A stretch of 44,572 nt of DNA from Saccharofermentans sp. (GCA_024695565.1 JAILHX010000076.1:1-44572); one strand, 5' to 3'. Counted from the first letter of the stretch, positions 32,897-41,923 are shown. The notes: generated by a model from the sequence alone, not told the origin. Made by a program: numbers and translations.

Positions 32897-35852
32897 TATC
32901 AGCCTCCGGCTTGGCAGTAACGTCAGGCTCTTCAGACTGGCCTTCTGCTTGAGAGGGTTCTTCTGAAGAATCAGTTTTCGAAGACTCCGCATCAGCAGAA
33001 GCAGGTGTCTCTATGACAGCGGTTTCCGGAACTTTTACATCAGCAATTACCGGGACTGCTTCATCAGCAGGCGCAGGCGATTCTGTAAGGATCTCTGAGA
33101 CCGGAACCTCCTCGATGATCTCACCTTCAGAAGCCTCAGGAACTGAATCAGGCGTTACTGCGGGAGCTGCGGCAGCCAATGCTTTCTTCTTCCTGTTCTT
33201 GTCCAAAACGACTGAGACGGCAGAAACAGCAATTATCGTAACGAACGCAACAGAGCTTACTGCCAGGCCGGCTTTAAATCCGGCAGGAGTATATTTGAGG
33301 GTAATGTCATGGCTGCCCTTCTCGAGCATGATGCCCATCAGAGCATCCTGGACGGGAACGATCGCGGTCTCTTTGCCGTCGACTTCAGCTGTCCAGCCTT
33401 CAGCGTAAGGGATCGTCAGGAACAGGAGTCCGTCTTCGATGACATCGATATGGCCTGAGATAGACGTTGAATCGTAAGATGTAACTTCGAGCTGCTCGTC
33501 GCCTAAGACTGACAGCATGTTCTGATAGCCTTCCTGGTCTAACTGATAGCCGTAAACGAAGAGCGAAGATCCGGGCTGCTCGTGATACTTGACGGTAACT
33601 TCGATTGGAGCGCCGTTATACACACCCAACGTGATTATCTGATAGCTTCTGATCTCGAATTCCTGTCTGGATGTGCCGTTCGTAATGACGACGGTTCCGC
33701 CCTTCTTGGCATTGATGTAAACATAAACATCAGAACCGAGGTCAGCTTCCGTGACAGAGAGCGTCATTACATATTCCTTTGCATTATTGGCAGCGTTATA
33801 TACGAGACAGCTGTTATTGTTGTCAGATGTCGACATGCCTGTCGATGAGAGAACGCTTAAGCTGACGGGCTTATAGACGTCGCCTGCACCCATTCTGGTA
33901 AGCCACGTATTCGTCTTGGTGAATGTATTGGGATCGTCGTAATTGGGCTCGTATCCGAGGACTTCGGGATCGACCATATAACCGACGCTCAACGCATCGT
34001 AATTTGCCCAGGAAGTGATCACATCGTTGTAGTATTCCTTTGAGAATACTGCCGGAACAGACTGTGTCTTATCGGTCTCGATGAGGTTTCTGACACCAAG
34101 AAGAGTAGCGGTTACACGGGTAAGTCCGGAGTTGCGCAGACCGTTGATATTGTTGTTATGGAAACCGAAGTTTCTCATATATCTTACGAAGTTCTCTCTG
34201 GCAGTAGATGAGAAGATGGACAGACCCTTAACATCGTAGAGTGACTGAAGATCGCATACATTGTTCGGGAAGAGCTCTGAACGTTCGAAGTTCATGTGGC
34301 CTTCCGTACCCTCGACTGTTGCAGCATATGTGGCAACTTCGTCCTTGTTCTTGCCGTAAGGAGCATAGCTCGTGAAGCCCTCATGAATGGCTACAAGACC
34401 GATCGTTGAGAGGGATGCGGCAAACATCTCGACCATCATGGTAACCGTGAGGAGCGTCTCGCAGAAGAATTCGCTCTTCTTGGAATTTGTGTTGCTCACC
34501 GTATGAAGCGCTGCGCCCTGGATAATGAGAAACAGGAGCGTTACGCCGATCTGGATATAGCCTTCGTTGCCTGTTCCGAATTTCTCAAAAAGGACGAGGA
34601 ACGCAGCAGAGCTTAAGACCGCTCCGCTGACGTATTTTGCGCCCAATGCCCTGATACGCCTGATCGTAAGGAATCCGACAAATACGAGCAGGAAGCTCAT
34701 AAGGAAGGATTCTCTGTACGGGATCTGGTTCGGGAAGTGGAATCCGTGCCAGATGAAGTTGAGTGAACGGTTGGTAAAGCTCAGGTACATGATAAACAGC
34801 AGAAGGCCGAATACGATCTTGTGCTTTAATTTGATGCCTGTCTTCGAAGGAAGCATGAAGAACAGCGGCAGCAGGAGGACTACAACGAGACCGGAATAGA
34901 CATTGGCCATACCGTCTCTGATGTTCGGGTTTGCAACGACCATAAGTCTTCCGAAGAAGTCGAAAAGGCTCGTCTGCAGGTTATAGTCCGGCTTGAACTC
35001 ATTGCCCGTTGCCGAGCAGTGCTGAAGGATCAGATACGTAGGAACGGTAACTGCCGCTGAAGCAGCTGCCGCAAGAAGGCTCGATATAGCAAAACGTATC
35101 GCGGAACCGAAGAACGTCTTAACGCAGAGCCTCTGAGGGTCGCCCTTGGGCTTCTCTCTGGAGAAAACACAGATGTAATAACAGGGTGCGAATAATACCA
35201 GGAACAGGCAGATAAAATAGCCCGCATAGTAGTTGCTGATTATCGCGACCGCCAGACTTACGGTATAAAGTCCCCACCTTCTCTCGATGAAGAGTTTTCG
35301 AAGACCGAGCATTATAAGCGGCAGCAATACGACGCCGTCGCACCACATGATGTTCCAGAAAAATGAGATATACCAGCCGCACAAAGCGTAAGAAGCGGCG
35401 AAGATCACGGTAATGTTGTCAACGCGCCTGTTGTCGTTGGCTGACAGGAATTTGAGCATGAATATCGAAGAAAGGCCCGCACGGATGCATGTGATAAGTG
35501 CGATAAATACGGGCATTGTCTTCGCAGTAAAGAAAATCGCGAAAATATTAAGAGGGCTCGCGGCGTAATTTGCATATGCCGCAAAGTATTCCTGGCCCAA
35601 ACCGTCATTCCAGCTGTAGAAAAGCGATTCGCCTGCCCAGAACTTGTCTCTGAACGCTACGAGGAAAGGACAGTATTGGTGATAGAGGTCGACCGTAAGG
35701 ATGGTCCTCTCGCCAAAAGGATAGCATCCCGTAACTGCAAAGGCCGCGAGGACCGTTAATGTCGGGAACAAAAATGCCAGAAGATATTGTGGCCAACATT
35801 CCGCTAAAGTGCCTCGTTTTTCCTTCAGTATCGCGCTATCTTTACCCCACAT
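32889..35852 (-). CDS. YfhO-family membrane protein with acidic C-terminal extension
   Basis: A 987-residue polytopic protein. The N-terminal helix is followed by the hallmark TILTVDLYHQYCPFLVAFRDKFWAGESLFYSWNDGLGQEYF (read in parts) of YfhO proteins, in which the DLxxQY and conserved N/G residues recall the first loop of GT-C glycosyltransferases. About 13 helices, then a large extracytoplasmic domain (about 520-870) with a final helix (SSVAFVTIIAVSAVSVVL). After it come about 90 cytoplasmic residues rich in Glu, Pro, Ala and Ser. YfhO is linked to lipoteichoic acid glycosylation in Bacillus with an undecaprenyl-sugar synthase; no such partner is in this window. ATG with GAGGT upstream. Confidence 0.88.
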   Translation of the reverse strand: MWGKDSAILKEKRGTLAECWPQYLLAFLFPTLTVLAAFAVTGCYPFGERTILTVDLYHQYCPFLVAFRDKFWAGESLFYSWNDGLGQEYFAAYANYAASPLNIFAIFFTAKTMPVFIALITCIRAGLSSIFMLKFLSANDNRRVDNITVIFAASYALCGWYISFFWNIMWCDGVVLLPLIMLGLRKLFIERRWGLYTVSLAVAIISNYYAGYFICLFLVLFAPCYYICVFSREKPKGDPQRLCVKTFFGSAIRFAISSLLAAAASAAVTVPTYLILQHCSATGNEFKPDYNLQTSLFDFFGRLMVVANPNIRDGMANVYSGLVVVLLLPLFFMLPSKTGIKLKHKIVFGLLLFIMYLSFTNRSLNFIWHGFHFPNQIPYRESFLMSFLLVFVGFLTIRRIRALGAKYVSGAVLSSAAFLVLFEKFGTGNEGYIQIGVTLLFLIIQGAALHTVSNTNSKKSEFFCETLLTVTMMVEMFAASLSTIGLVAIHEGFTSYAPYGKNKDEVATYAATVEGTEGHMNFERSELFPNNVCDLQSLYDVKGLSIFSSTARENFVRYMRNFGFHNNNINGLRNSGLTRVTATLLGVRNLIETDKTQSVPAVFSKEYYNDVITSWANYDALSVGYMVDPEVLGYEPNYDDPNTFTKTNTWLTRMGAGDVYKPVSLSVLSSTGMSTSDNNNSCLVYNAANNAKEYVMTLSVTEADLGSDVYVYINAKKGGTVVITNGTSRQEFEIRSYQIITLGVYNGAPIEVTVKYHEQPGSSLFVYGYQLDQEGYQNMLSVLGDEQLEVTSYDSTSISGHIDVIEDGLLFLTIPYAEGWTAEVDGKETAIVPVQDALMGIMLEKGSHDITLKYTPAGFKAGLAVSSVAFVTIIAVSAVSVVLDKNRKKKALAAAAPAVTPDSVPEASEGEIIEEVPVSEILTESPAPADEAVPVIADVKVPETAVIETPASADAESSKTDSSEEPSQAEGQSEEPDVTAKPEADND

Positions 35853-35983
35853 AGGACCTCTATTATTTTTATTAGATTACAAACGTGTTAATAATAGCAT
35901 ACTTTGCCCTAATTGTTTTGTCTTTTATGGTAGAGTGTCATTAACCATTATCTATATATATAAATTATGTGGGGTTTGACTAC

Positions 35984-37735
35984 ATGAAGGGTAAGAACAA
36001 AAAGAATAACGACAATAAATCCGCCCGCAAGCCTGTGGTAAGCGAGCAGTTTACAGATAACGAAGTGCTGGAATCGTCTGAGGGCACCCCTACGGATGAT
36101 TTCATGGAAGAACCTGTACCTGAGCCTCAGAAGGGCGTCACATTAAACGACTTGGCTGACATCGATCCCGAACTGCTGACGGGTAAGCCCACAGAGACTG
36201 CTGCAGTCCCTGATCTCCCCTCTCTTCCCGAGAGCAGGAACAGCAAGGCAGCAGAGCCTGAAGTAAAGCCCAAGGATATTCCTACAGAGATCAATCTCGA
36301 TAAGAACGAAGCCGCTATTGAACAGGGAAAGCGCAGAAGAAATGCGGGAATCGCATTCGTACTCTTCGGCATTATCCTCGTTGCAGCTATCGCTATCATC
36401 TCATTCGCACTTGATACCGGCATGGACGAATCGTTCATAAGCCCCTTATCCATCAACGGCAGAGATATCTCAAGCGGCGAGTTCAGCTTCATGTACCACT
36501 ATGAACTCTTAAGCGAAGGCGTTGATCTCTTCGCTGCAGATACAGAGAAGATGCTCTCATCTCCTTACCTTGACGATGAGAACTTTGCTACATACAGAGA
36601 TTACTTCAGATATGTTACCGCCCAGGATTTCCAGAAGATGGAGATCTTATACGATGACGCCACCAGTCAGGGTTATGAGATCGAGAAGGCTCACTATGAC
36701 CGTGCCAATTCTTATATCAACTGGCTCAAGGGTAAGGCTGACGAGCTTGGCGTTCCGCTCGACACATACATCAAGGGTGTTTTCGGAAACCAGGTAGACG
36801 AGCAGGTCATCATTAACACCCTCGCCAAGAAATACTTCACGGAAGATTACGCTGACGGCGAGAAGCTCATCCAGCTCTCAGCTACAGACGAACAGGCTGA
36901 GAACGCGTACAGCCAGTCCAGAAACATTTACGACCTCGTAAGTTATAAGCTCTTAAGGATCACATACGAGCAGAGAGAACAGGCATTCATCGATACGGCT
37001 AACCTTAGAGCACAGGAGATCATCGATGCAATGAATCACGATCCTTCAACATTCGAAGCCTGTGCTGCTCCTTACTTCTCGGGCGTATCCGCAAACACAT
37101 TGTCACAGCCCGACTCCACTCTCATTGCCAACTGCCGTTACGAAGATATCACTCACACGGATTTCAGGGCATGGCTCTTCGACGAGGCAAGAGTTGACGG
37201 TGATGCCACCATCATTCCCGATGAAGACGGCTTCCCCATCATTCTCGTATTCGTATCCAGAGTCCGCATGTCCGAGCAGCTCCGCAACTGCTACATCATC
37301 ACGGCCAGCGGACAGACACCTGACGGCATGACACCCGACATCGCAGCTACACAGGCATTAGCTCAGGAGATCTACGACTATATCGAGGATGCTGACAGCT
37401 GCAACGAAGTCGAGAACCTCTATAACGACTATATCCTCGCAGGCCAGCTGTCCGTAATTCACGACAGTGCCGTCTACAGAGCTAAATATCAGGAAGAACT
37501 GGCCTCGTGGATCTGCGCGCCCGAGAGGCAGCTGGGCGATAAGACCCTGATAGAGATCGACGGCATATTCTATGTGGTTTACTACGTATCAGAATCGCCT
37601 AATCCGGAATGGTATGACAGAGTAAACAGCTTCATTAGAATGAACAACTATCAGGTGTTCATCACTACAAAAGCTGAAGAATATACTTATGAATTTAACG
37701 AGGACGGATTAAGCCAGATCAAGGATGTTCCGTAA
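35984..37735 (+). CDS. Membrane-anchored SurA/PpiC-like foldase protein
   Basis: A 583-residue protein: a charged, probably disordered cytoplasmic N-terminus (about 110 residues, Pro/Glu-rich), one membrane helix (about 116-136, GIAFVLFGIILVAAIAIISFAL), then an extracytoplasmic region with the SurA_N-type start (SINGRDISSGEFSFMYHYEL) and a later part (SEQLRNCYIIT...AQEIYDYIEDADSCNEVENLYNDY) shaped like a parvulin domain. Typical PPIase catalytic residues are not clear, so a chaperone function without isomerase activity is possible. The frame begins at a GTG (35969); I chose ATG 35984, which follows GTGGGG. It is divergent from the YfhO genes. Confidence 0.7.
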   Translation: MKGKNKKNNDNKSARKPVVSEQFTDNEVLESSEGTPTDDFMEEPVPEPQKGVTLNDLADIDPELLTGKPTETAAVPDLPSLPESRNSKAAEPEVKPKDIPTEINLDKNEAAIEQGKRRRNAGIAFVLFGIILVAAIAIISFALDTGMDESFISPLSINGRDISSGEFSFMYHYELLSEGVDLFAADTEKMLSSPYLDDENFATYRDYFRYVTAQDFQKMEILYDDATSQGYEIEKAHYDRANSYINWLKGKADELGVPLDTYIKGVFGNQVDEQVIINTLAKKYFTEDYADGEKLIQLSATDEQAENAYSQSRNIYDLVSYKLLRITYEQREQAFIDTANLRAQEIIDAMNHDPSTFEACAAPYFSGVSANTLSQPDSTLIANCRYEDITHTDFRAWLFDEARVDGDATIIPDEDGFPIILVFVSRVRMSEQLRNCYIITASGQTPDGMTPDIAATQALAQEIYDYIEDADSCNEVENLYNDYILAGQLSVIHDSAVYRAKYQEELASWICAPERQLGDKTLIEIDGIFYVVYYVSESPNPEWYDRVNSFIRMNNYQVFITTKAEEYTYEFNEDGLSQIKDVP

Positions 37736-37750
37736 GTTAATAAGGTCAGC

Positions 37751-37885
37751 TTAGAAACCGAGAGAAGCGTAGTTCGCCTGCTGGACAAGCACTACTATTA
37801 CCGCGCAAACAAAAGTTAAGATCATAGCTCCGATCAATATCCATGCAAGGATCTTAGTTCCGATTTTGCTGTTTCTGTTTGCCAT
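37751..37885 (-). CDS. 44-residue membrane protein downstream of htrA
   Basis: A small ORF with a good ribosome binding site (GAAGGAAG) before ATG. The product MANRNSKIGTKILAWILIG AMILTFVCAVIVVLVQQ (read in two parts) is a basic N-terminus followed by one hydrophobic helix and a short polar tail (ANYASLGF). It lies 31 bases past the htrA stop on the same strand, so it is probably co-transcribed with it. The shape resembles DUF4044-like small proteins, but I cannot assign a family. A membrane-embedded modulator of the protease is speculative. The third-base pattern and start context support a real gene; no overlapping longer gene exists here. Confidence 0.6.
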   Translation of the reverse strand: MANRNSKIGTKILAWILIGAMILTFVCAVIVVLVQQANYASLGF

Positions 37886-37916
37886 ATTAAATCTTCCTTC
37901 TGGTATAAATTAGCGG

Positions 37917-39221
37917 TTAATAATCTGCGGAATCGCCTATCTCGAGGTTCAGTGTCACCATCTCGCCGTCGCGTTCCACGATGACTTCTATGAATTCACC
38001 AACCTCATGTGCGTCGCGCACCTTAATAATATCACTGGACTGTGTTATTTCAACGCCGTCCATTGAAACGATCCTGTCACCGATAACGAATCCTGCCTGA
38101 TCGGCAGGTCCGCCCTTAACGATCTCGGCAACGTAAACACCGCCGGCCGCTCCGTAATAGGAATCGTCAGACACATACTTAACGGACACGCCGAGATAAG
38201 CACGGCCGATGACCTTACCGTAGTTGATCAGGTCTTCGATTATCTTCGTAACCGAATTGATCGGGATGGCAAATCCTACATTTTCTGCAGTCGAAGATAC
38301 GATCTTCGCATTAGTGATCCCGACTACTTCACCGTACGAATTGATGAGCGGTCCGCCGCTGTTGCCCGGATTGATCGCAGCATCGATCTGGATGATGTCG
38401 ACATAATAGCCGTTGCGGTTGACCTCTCTGCTCGGCGAGGAAATAACACCTGCCGTGACAGAGTCATCAAAATTACCCATCGCGTTACCGATCGTTACTG
38501 CAAGTTCTCCTGCCTGCAGCAGGTCAGAATCTCCGAGCGTTACGCACGGAAGTTTCCTCTCAGTATCAACCTTAAGGACTGCGATATCAGTCTGGACGTC
38601 AGATCCTACGACCTCTGCCCTGACAGGCTCGGTCTCATCGGGCAGGATCACGTTGACATAGTATGTGGTGGCAGTCACATCAGCCAGAACAACAACGTGC
38701 TGGTTGGTAACGATATATCCGTCTTCCGTGATTATGAACCCGGTGCCTGAACCGATCTTGGTCTCTTTGCCGTTATCTACGGATACGACGCTGATAGGGA
38801 TCGTCGCGGGGCTTACCTTCTTGAAGATGTCTACTACAGACAATGTGGTCTTATCCGGTGAAGCTATGGATGCGGCTTCTTCCAATGAGAACCAGGGATC
38901 CGGGAGATTAGCGGAATTAACCGGCGTGGCAGGAGCCGTCTCGTCAGCTGCCGTCTGTACACCTCTCATATAAGACATTATTCCGGCACTGCCGGTATTT
39001 AATTTGAATATATATACAGACTGGATCCCTGAGAACAGAACGCTTGCAAGCGTCAGGACAGACAAAACGATCAAGGCCGTTCTGTAGTTTCTGAACTTAT
39101 CTTTGTCAGAAGGGCGTGTTACGGGCTCTTGTACGGGCTCTTGTACAGGCTGCTCTATAGTCTGCTCTAAATCCTGCTCAGCACTCTGATCTATATTCTG
39201 ATTTAAATTCTCATTCTCCAT
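37917..39221 (-). CDS. htrA: HtrA/DegP-like membrane-anchored serine protease with PDZ domain
   Basis: A 434-residue surface quality-control protease. A Gln/Glu/Pro-rich cytoplasmic N-terminus (1-45) precedes one membrane helix (about 47-70). The S1C catalytic triad is visible: His175 in VTNQHVV, Asp212 in TDIAVLKVD and Ser288 in INPGNSGGPL. A single PDZ domain follows (about 335-425, RAYLGVSVKYV, DGVEITQSSDI). AGGGG precedes the ATG. Three CCCTGAT copies lie just upstream (39232-39266). It is convergent with the SurA/PpiC-like gene, which also acts outside the membrane, and a small membrane ORF follows on the same strand. Confidence 0.95.
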   Translation of the reverse strand: MENENLNQNIDQSAEQDLEQTIEQPVQEPVQEPVTRPSDKDKFRNYRTALIVLSVLTLASVLFSGIQSVYIFKLNTGSAGIMSYMRGVQTAADETAPATPVNSANLPDPWFSLEEAASIASPDKTTLSVVDIFKKVSPATIPISVVSVDNGKETKIGSGTGFIITEDGYIVTNQHVVVLADVTATTYYVNVILPDETEPVRAEVVGSDVQTDIAVLKVDTERKLPCVTLGDSDLLQAGELAVTIGNAMGNFDDSVTAGVISSPSREVNRNGYYVDIIQIDAAINPGNSGGPLINSYGEVVGITNAKIVSSTAENVGFAIPINSVTKIIEDLINYGKVIGRAYLGVSVKYVSDDSYYGAAGGVYVAEIVKGGPADQAGFVIGDRIVSMDGVEITQSSDIIKVRDAHEVGEFIEVIVERDGEMVTLNLEIGDSADY

Positions 39222-39231
39222 TAATCAGTTC

Positions 39232-39266
39232 CCCTGATATATGCTTTCCCTGATTCTATCCCTGAT
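39232..39266 (-). promoter_or_regulatory. Three direct copies of ATCAGGG upstream of htrA
   Basis: The minus strand carries ATCAGGG three times, at 39260-39266, 39248-39254 and 39232-39238, spaced 12 and 16 bases apart, within 45 bases of the htrA ATG. The last copy overlaps the ribosome binding site. A repeated protein-binding site or accidental repetition are both possible. Confidence 0.35.
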
Positions 39267-39305
39267 ACTTCACATATTTTGGGCAATTTCTAGTAAAAAG
39301 ACAAG

Positions 39306-39941
39306 TCACGAAATTGATACCTTCTCTCCCTGCATCAGGAGCGGTTCGGGATCGGACGGCACGACGCTGCCGCCTGAACTGTCTAAACAGAACCTCTCAA
39401 ACTCCTGCGCGCGTTCTTCGGGAACGAGAATGCTGAATGTTACATCCTGACCGTATTCAATATTTTCAAGCGTCCAGCCGTTCTGTGAGGCTTTTCGCGA
39501 TAAGAGCTCGAAAAAAGGATATGAGCAGGCCTGTTTCCATCTCATGGCAGGAACGAGAACAACAGGCTCACCGCTGATCAGAGCCTGCCTGCCGGAATCA
39601 GAGTACGCCCTTCTAAGGCCGCCCGTTCCCAGAAGCGTGCCTCCGAAATATCTGGTGACGCACACCATGGAATCAGTAAAGCCGTTAGACGTCAGGAGCT
39701 CTAAGAGGGGCTGGCCTGCCGTACCCTGCGGCTCGCCGTCATCAGATGATTTCTGTCTGGAATTTTCCCCGCCAATGACCCATGCATAACAAAGGTGCCT
39801 GGCATCAGGATACTTTTTGCGTTCCTGCGAAAGGAGCTCAGCTGCTTCTTCGGGAGATGATATATGGAAACTCCTGCCTATAAAGACAGACTTCTTAACT
39901 TCGATCTTGGAATCGCCGGTCTTGCTCAGTGTAACGCTCAA
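39306..39941 (-). CDS. yigZ: YigZ/IMPACT-family (UPF0029) protein
   Basis: A 211-residue member of the YigZ family. The N-terminal segment KKSVFIGRSFHISSPEEAAELL, then HLCYAWVIGGENSRQKSSDDGEPQGTAGQPLLELL (read in parts) and VTRYFGGTLLGTGGLRRAYSD are family signatures. The mammalian homologue IMPACT is a GCN1-binding regulator of translation; the bacterial role is not settled. The start is a TTG overlapping the Nudix stop codon, with GGGAGA upstream at 11 bases; this start is not certain. The Nudix-fold gene and this one are co-directional and overlap, so they form a unit. Confidence 0.9.
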   Translation of the reverse strand: MSVTLSKTGDSKIEVKKSVFIGRSFHISSPEEAAELLSQERKKYPDARHLCYAWVIGGENSRQKSSDDGEPQGTAGQPLLELLTSNGFTDSMVCVTRYFGGTLLGTGGLRRAYSDSGRQALISGEPVVLVPAMRWKQACSYPFFELLSRKASQNGWTLENIEYGQDVTFSILVPEERAQEFERFCLDSSGGSVVPSDPEPLLMQGEKVSIS

Positions 39942-40363
39942 GACTTCAAGCTCTCCCTGTACTTCTGATAAGCCATCATTAGAAGGGATTTGTCCTGGCT
40001 GTATGTGATCTCATTCAATGCCTTGGCGATCTCAACAAACCTGCATTCGATAGTGCCGCTCTCAGGATCTGCCTTGCACTCTTCGCTCGAAGCCTGCATG
40101 ACAAACCATGAGATATTGTTGTGAACGGGCTTCATTCTCGAGATGGAATAGAATTCGTAATTGGTCTTGCCGCACGGAGCTATGACCTTTGCCTCTACGC
40201 CGGTCTCGATCTTTACCCTGTCCCTGGCAAATGAAGAAAGGCTCAGGTCACTGTTGGTCTTGACAGTGCCCTTGGGAAAACTCCATTCATGCTTGTCATT
40301 ACAGACAATCAGAACCTTGTCTCCGACAAATACAATACCGCCTGAACAATTGCGAACGATCAT
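39938..40363 (-). CDS. Nudix-fold protein with a degenerate Nudix box
   Basis: A 141-residue protein with the N-terminal SGGIVFVGDKVLIVCNDKHEWSFPKG, as in Nudix hydrolases. The Nudix box Gx5Ex7REUxEExGU is present only in part: GTVKTNS...ARDRVKIETGV keeps G, one E and the GV end, while the RE pair and the first E of EE (metal ligands) are changed, and two residues are inserted. Hydrolase activity is therefore doubtful; binding or regulation is likelier. The frame starts at 40411; I chose ATG 40363 because GTGGGGAAC is directly upstream and the ATG at 40409 has no site. It overlaps the YigZ start. Confidence 0.75.
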   Translation of the reverse strand: MIVRNCSGGIVFVGDKVLIVCNDKHEWSFPKGTVKTNSDLSLSSFARDRVKIETGVEAKVIAPCGKTNYEFYSISRMKPVHNNISWFVMQASSEECKADPESGTIECRFVEIAKALNEITYSQDKSLLMMAYQKYRESLKS

Positions 40364-40480
40364 GTGTTCCCCACTAAAAATGCCAGAATCTTTATAAGAC
40401 AATTTTAACATATTAAGCTCTGATTTGCTCGTCTGAAGACCTCCTCTTACGCCGTGTCACATTATATTTAATACTTCTAT

Positions 40481-40509
40481 TTGTTCTTTTTAGGGCAGGT
40501 CTGTATAAT
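40481..40509 (+). promoter_or_regulatory. Promoter directly at the start codon of the DUF4015 gene
   Basis: TTGTTC (40481-40486), 17-base spacer, perfect TATAAT (40504-40509). Transcription should begin near 40516, which is the first ATG of the reading frame. No ribosome binding site lies between. Confidence 0.75.
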
Positions 40510-40515
40510 TGTCCT

Positions 40516-41862
40516 ATGCTAAACAGTAACTATGAGAACAATCCGAACGGTGACAATCAGGAGGTCATGAAGCTCAGGCGCCTGCTGACAGTTCTTCTGT
40601 CAGTTTCAGTTGTACTTGCCGTCGTGCTTGTCACTTTAGGCTTTGTTAAGATCATCAACACGATGAATGCGCCCGAAGGTGCGGCGAACACTCCTATCTT
40701 TGCATCATTTGTTACTAACCCCACTACGACTACGACAGAACCCATCGTTTACCATACCGAGCAGCTCGTATCATCAGAGCTCGCCGACAGTTACTGGCGT
40801 CCCCTTCCCGAGCTTCCCGAAGATCAGGTCATCGTGCCTGAGCACGTCGAGGTCAAAGCTCTATATATCGGTTCCGGTTCCGCGCTCGATAAAGCGATCG
40901 ACCTCTGCAACAACAGCGAACTCAACGCTATCGTAATCGACCTTAAGAACGAATACGGCCTTCCCTATATGTCCCATGTTGAGACAGCCAACGAGATCGG
41001 CTACGTCTGGGATGCTTACGATCTTGAAGCCGTTATCGAAAAGTGTCACGAGAACAACGTCCGTGTTATCGGCAGGATCGTATCATTCAACGATCAGGTT
41101 GCGGCTGAACACTTCCCCGAGAGAGCTATCCAGGATGCGGACGGCAATGTCGTTCAGTTCAGCAACGAAGGCAACAAGCCCTTCTTAAGTCCTTACTGCA
41201 CGGAGAACTGGGACTACCTTATAGAGATAGGTATCGAAGCTTCTGAATACGGCATCGACGAGATCCAGTTCGACTACGTAAGATTCCCTGCCGGAGCTAC
41301 CAAGAACAAGGTTAAGCCTTACTTCGGCGAAGAGGGCGAATACCCTTCAAAATCAGAGGCCGTCAACAGATTCCTGCAGGAAGCAAGGATCAGGATCCAG
41401 GATACATACGGCGTGCCGGTATCAGCCGATATCTTCGGTATCGTATTAACATCCGAAGGCGATGCTGCCATCATCGGCCAGGACTTTGCTACTCTCGGCA
41501 TGACAGGGATCGACTCCTGCTGCCCGATGGTATATCCTTCGCACTACGCATTGGGAACGATGCTCGGCGGACATGTTTTCGATTACCCGGACAAAGAACC
41601 ATATCTTATGGTCTACAGCGTCCTCCACGCCTGCCAGCCAATATACCGGCAGGAGGGATTTACGCATGTAAGACCATATCTTCAGGCCTTCACCGCTTCT
41701 TACATCGGCAGGGGCAACTACATAGAGTATGGCTACAGAGAGATCAATTCACAGATCAAGGCCATTCAGGACTTGGGAATCACGGAGTTCATCTTATGGG
41801 ATCCTTCGTGTAAGTATCCCCAGGGGTCCTACGATGGAGACATGTCTGTCGAAACAGATTGA
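40516..41862 (+). CDS. DUF4015 putative glycoside hydrolase, membrane-anchored
   Basis: A 448-residue protein with one N-terminal membrane helix (about residues 24-46 if started here) and an extracytoplasmic TIM-barrel domain related to GHL10/DUF4015. Barrel motifs are VKALYIGS, NAIVIDLKNEYG, VRVIGRIVSFND, IDEIQFDYVRFP (probable acidic catalytic residue), VSADIFGIV, CPMVYPSHY and ITEFILWDPSC. Its substrate is not known; a surface glycan is likely. The start is uncertain: ATG 40516 sits at the transcription start, while ATG 40567 has AGGAGG only two bases upstream. I report the longer form. Confidence 0.88.
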   Translation: MLNSNYENNPNGDNQEVMKLRRLLTVLLSVSVVLAVVLVTLGFVKIINTMNAPEGAANTPIFASFVTNPTTTTTEPIVYHTEQLVSSELADSYWRPLPELPEDQVIVPEHVEVKALYIGSGSALDKAIDLCNNSELNAIVIDLKNEYGLPYMSHVETANEIGYVWDAYDLEAVIEKCHENNVRVIGRIVSFNDQVAAEHFPERAIQDADGNVVQFSNEGNKPFLSPYCTENWDYLIEIGIEASEYGIDEIQFDYVRFPAGATKNKVKPYFGEEGEYPSKSEAVNRFLQEARIRIQDTYGVPVSADIFGIVLTSEGDAAIIGQDFATLGMTGIDSCCPMVYPSHYALGTMLGGHVFDYPDKEPYLMVYSVLHACQPIYRQEGFTHVRPYLQAFTASYIGRGNYIEYGYREINSQIKAIQDLGITEFILWDPSCKYPQGSYDGDMSVETD

Positions 41863-41887
41863 AACTAAAGCCGTCTAAGAATACAAT
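41859..41887 (+). promoter_or_regulatory. Promoter for serS
   Basis: TTGAAA (41859-41864), which overlaps the stop codon of the DUF4015 gene, 17-base spacer, TACAAT (41882-41887). The serS ATG is 37 bases after the -10 box, with AGAGGTGA upstream. Confidence 0.78.
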
Positions 41888-41923
41888 TAGGTAATTTATT
41901 TAATTAATATAAGAGGTGACATA

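Noticed and set aside
41863..41923. T-box leader before serS
   Set aside because: The gap of 61 bases is too short and the promoter (TTGAAA-N17-TACAAT) lies within it, with no T-box conserved sequence.
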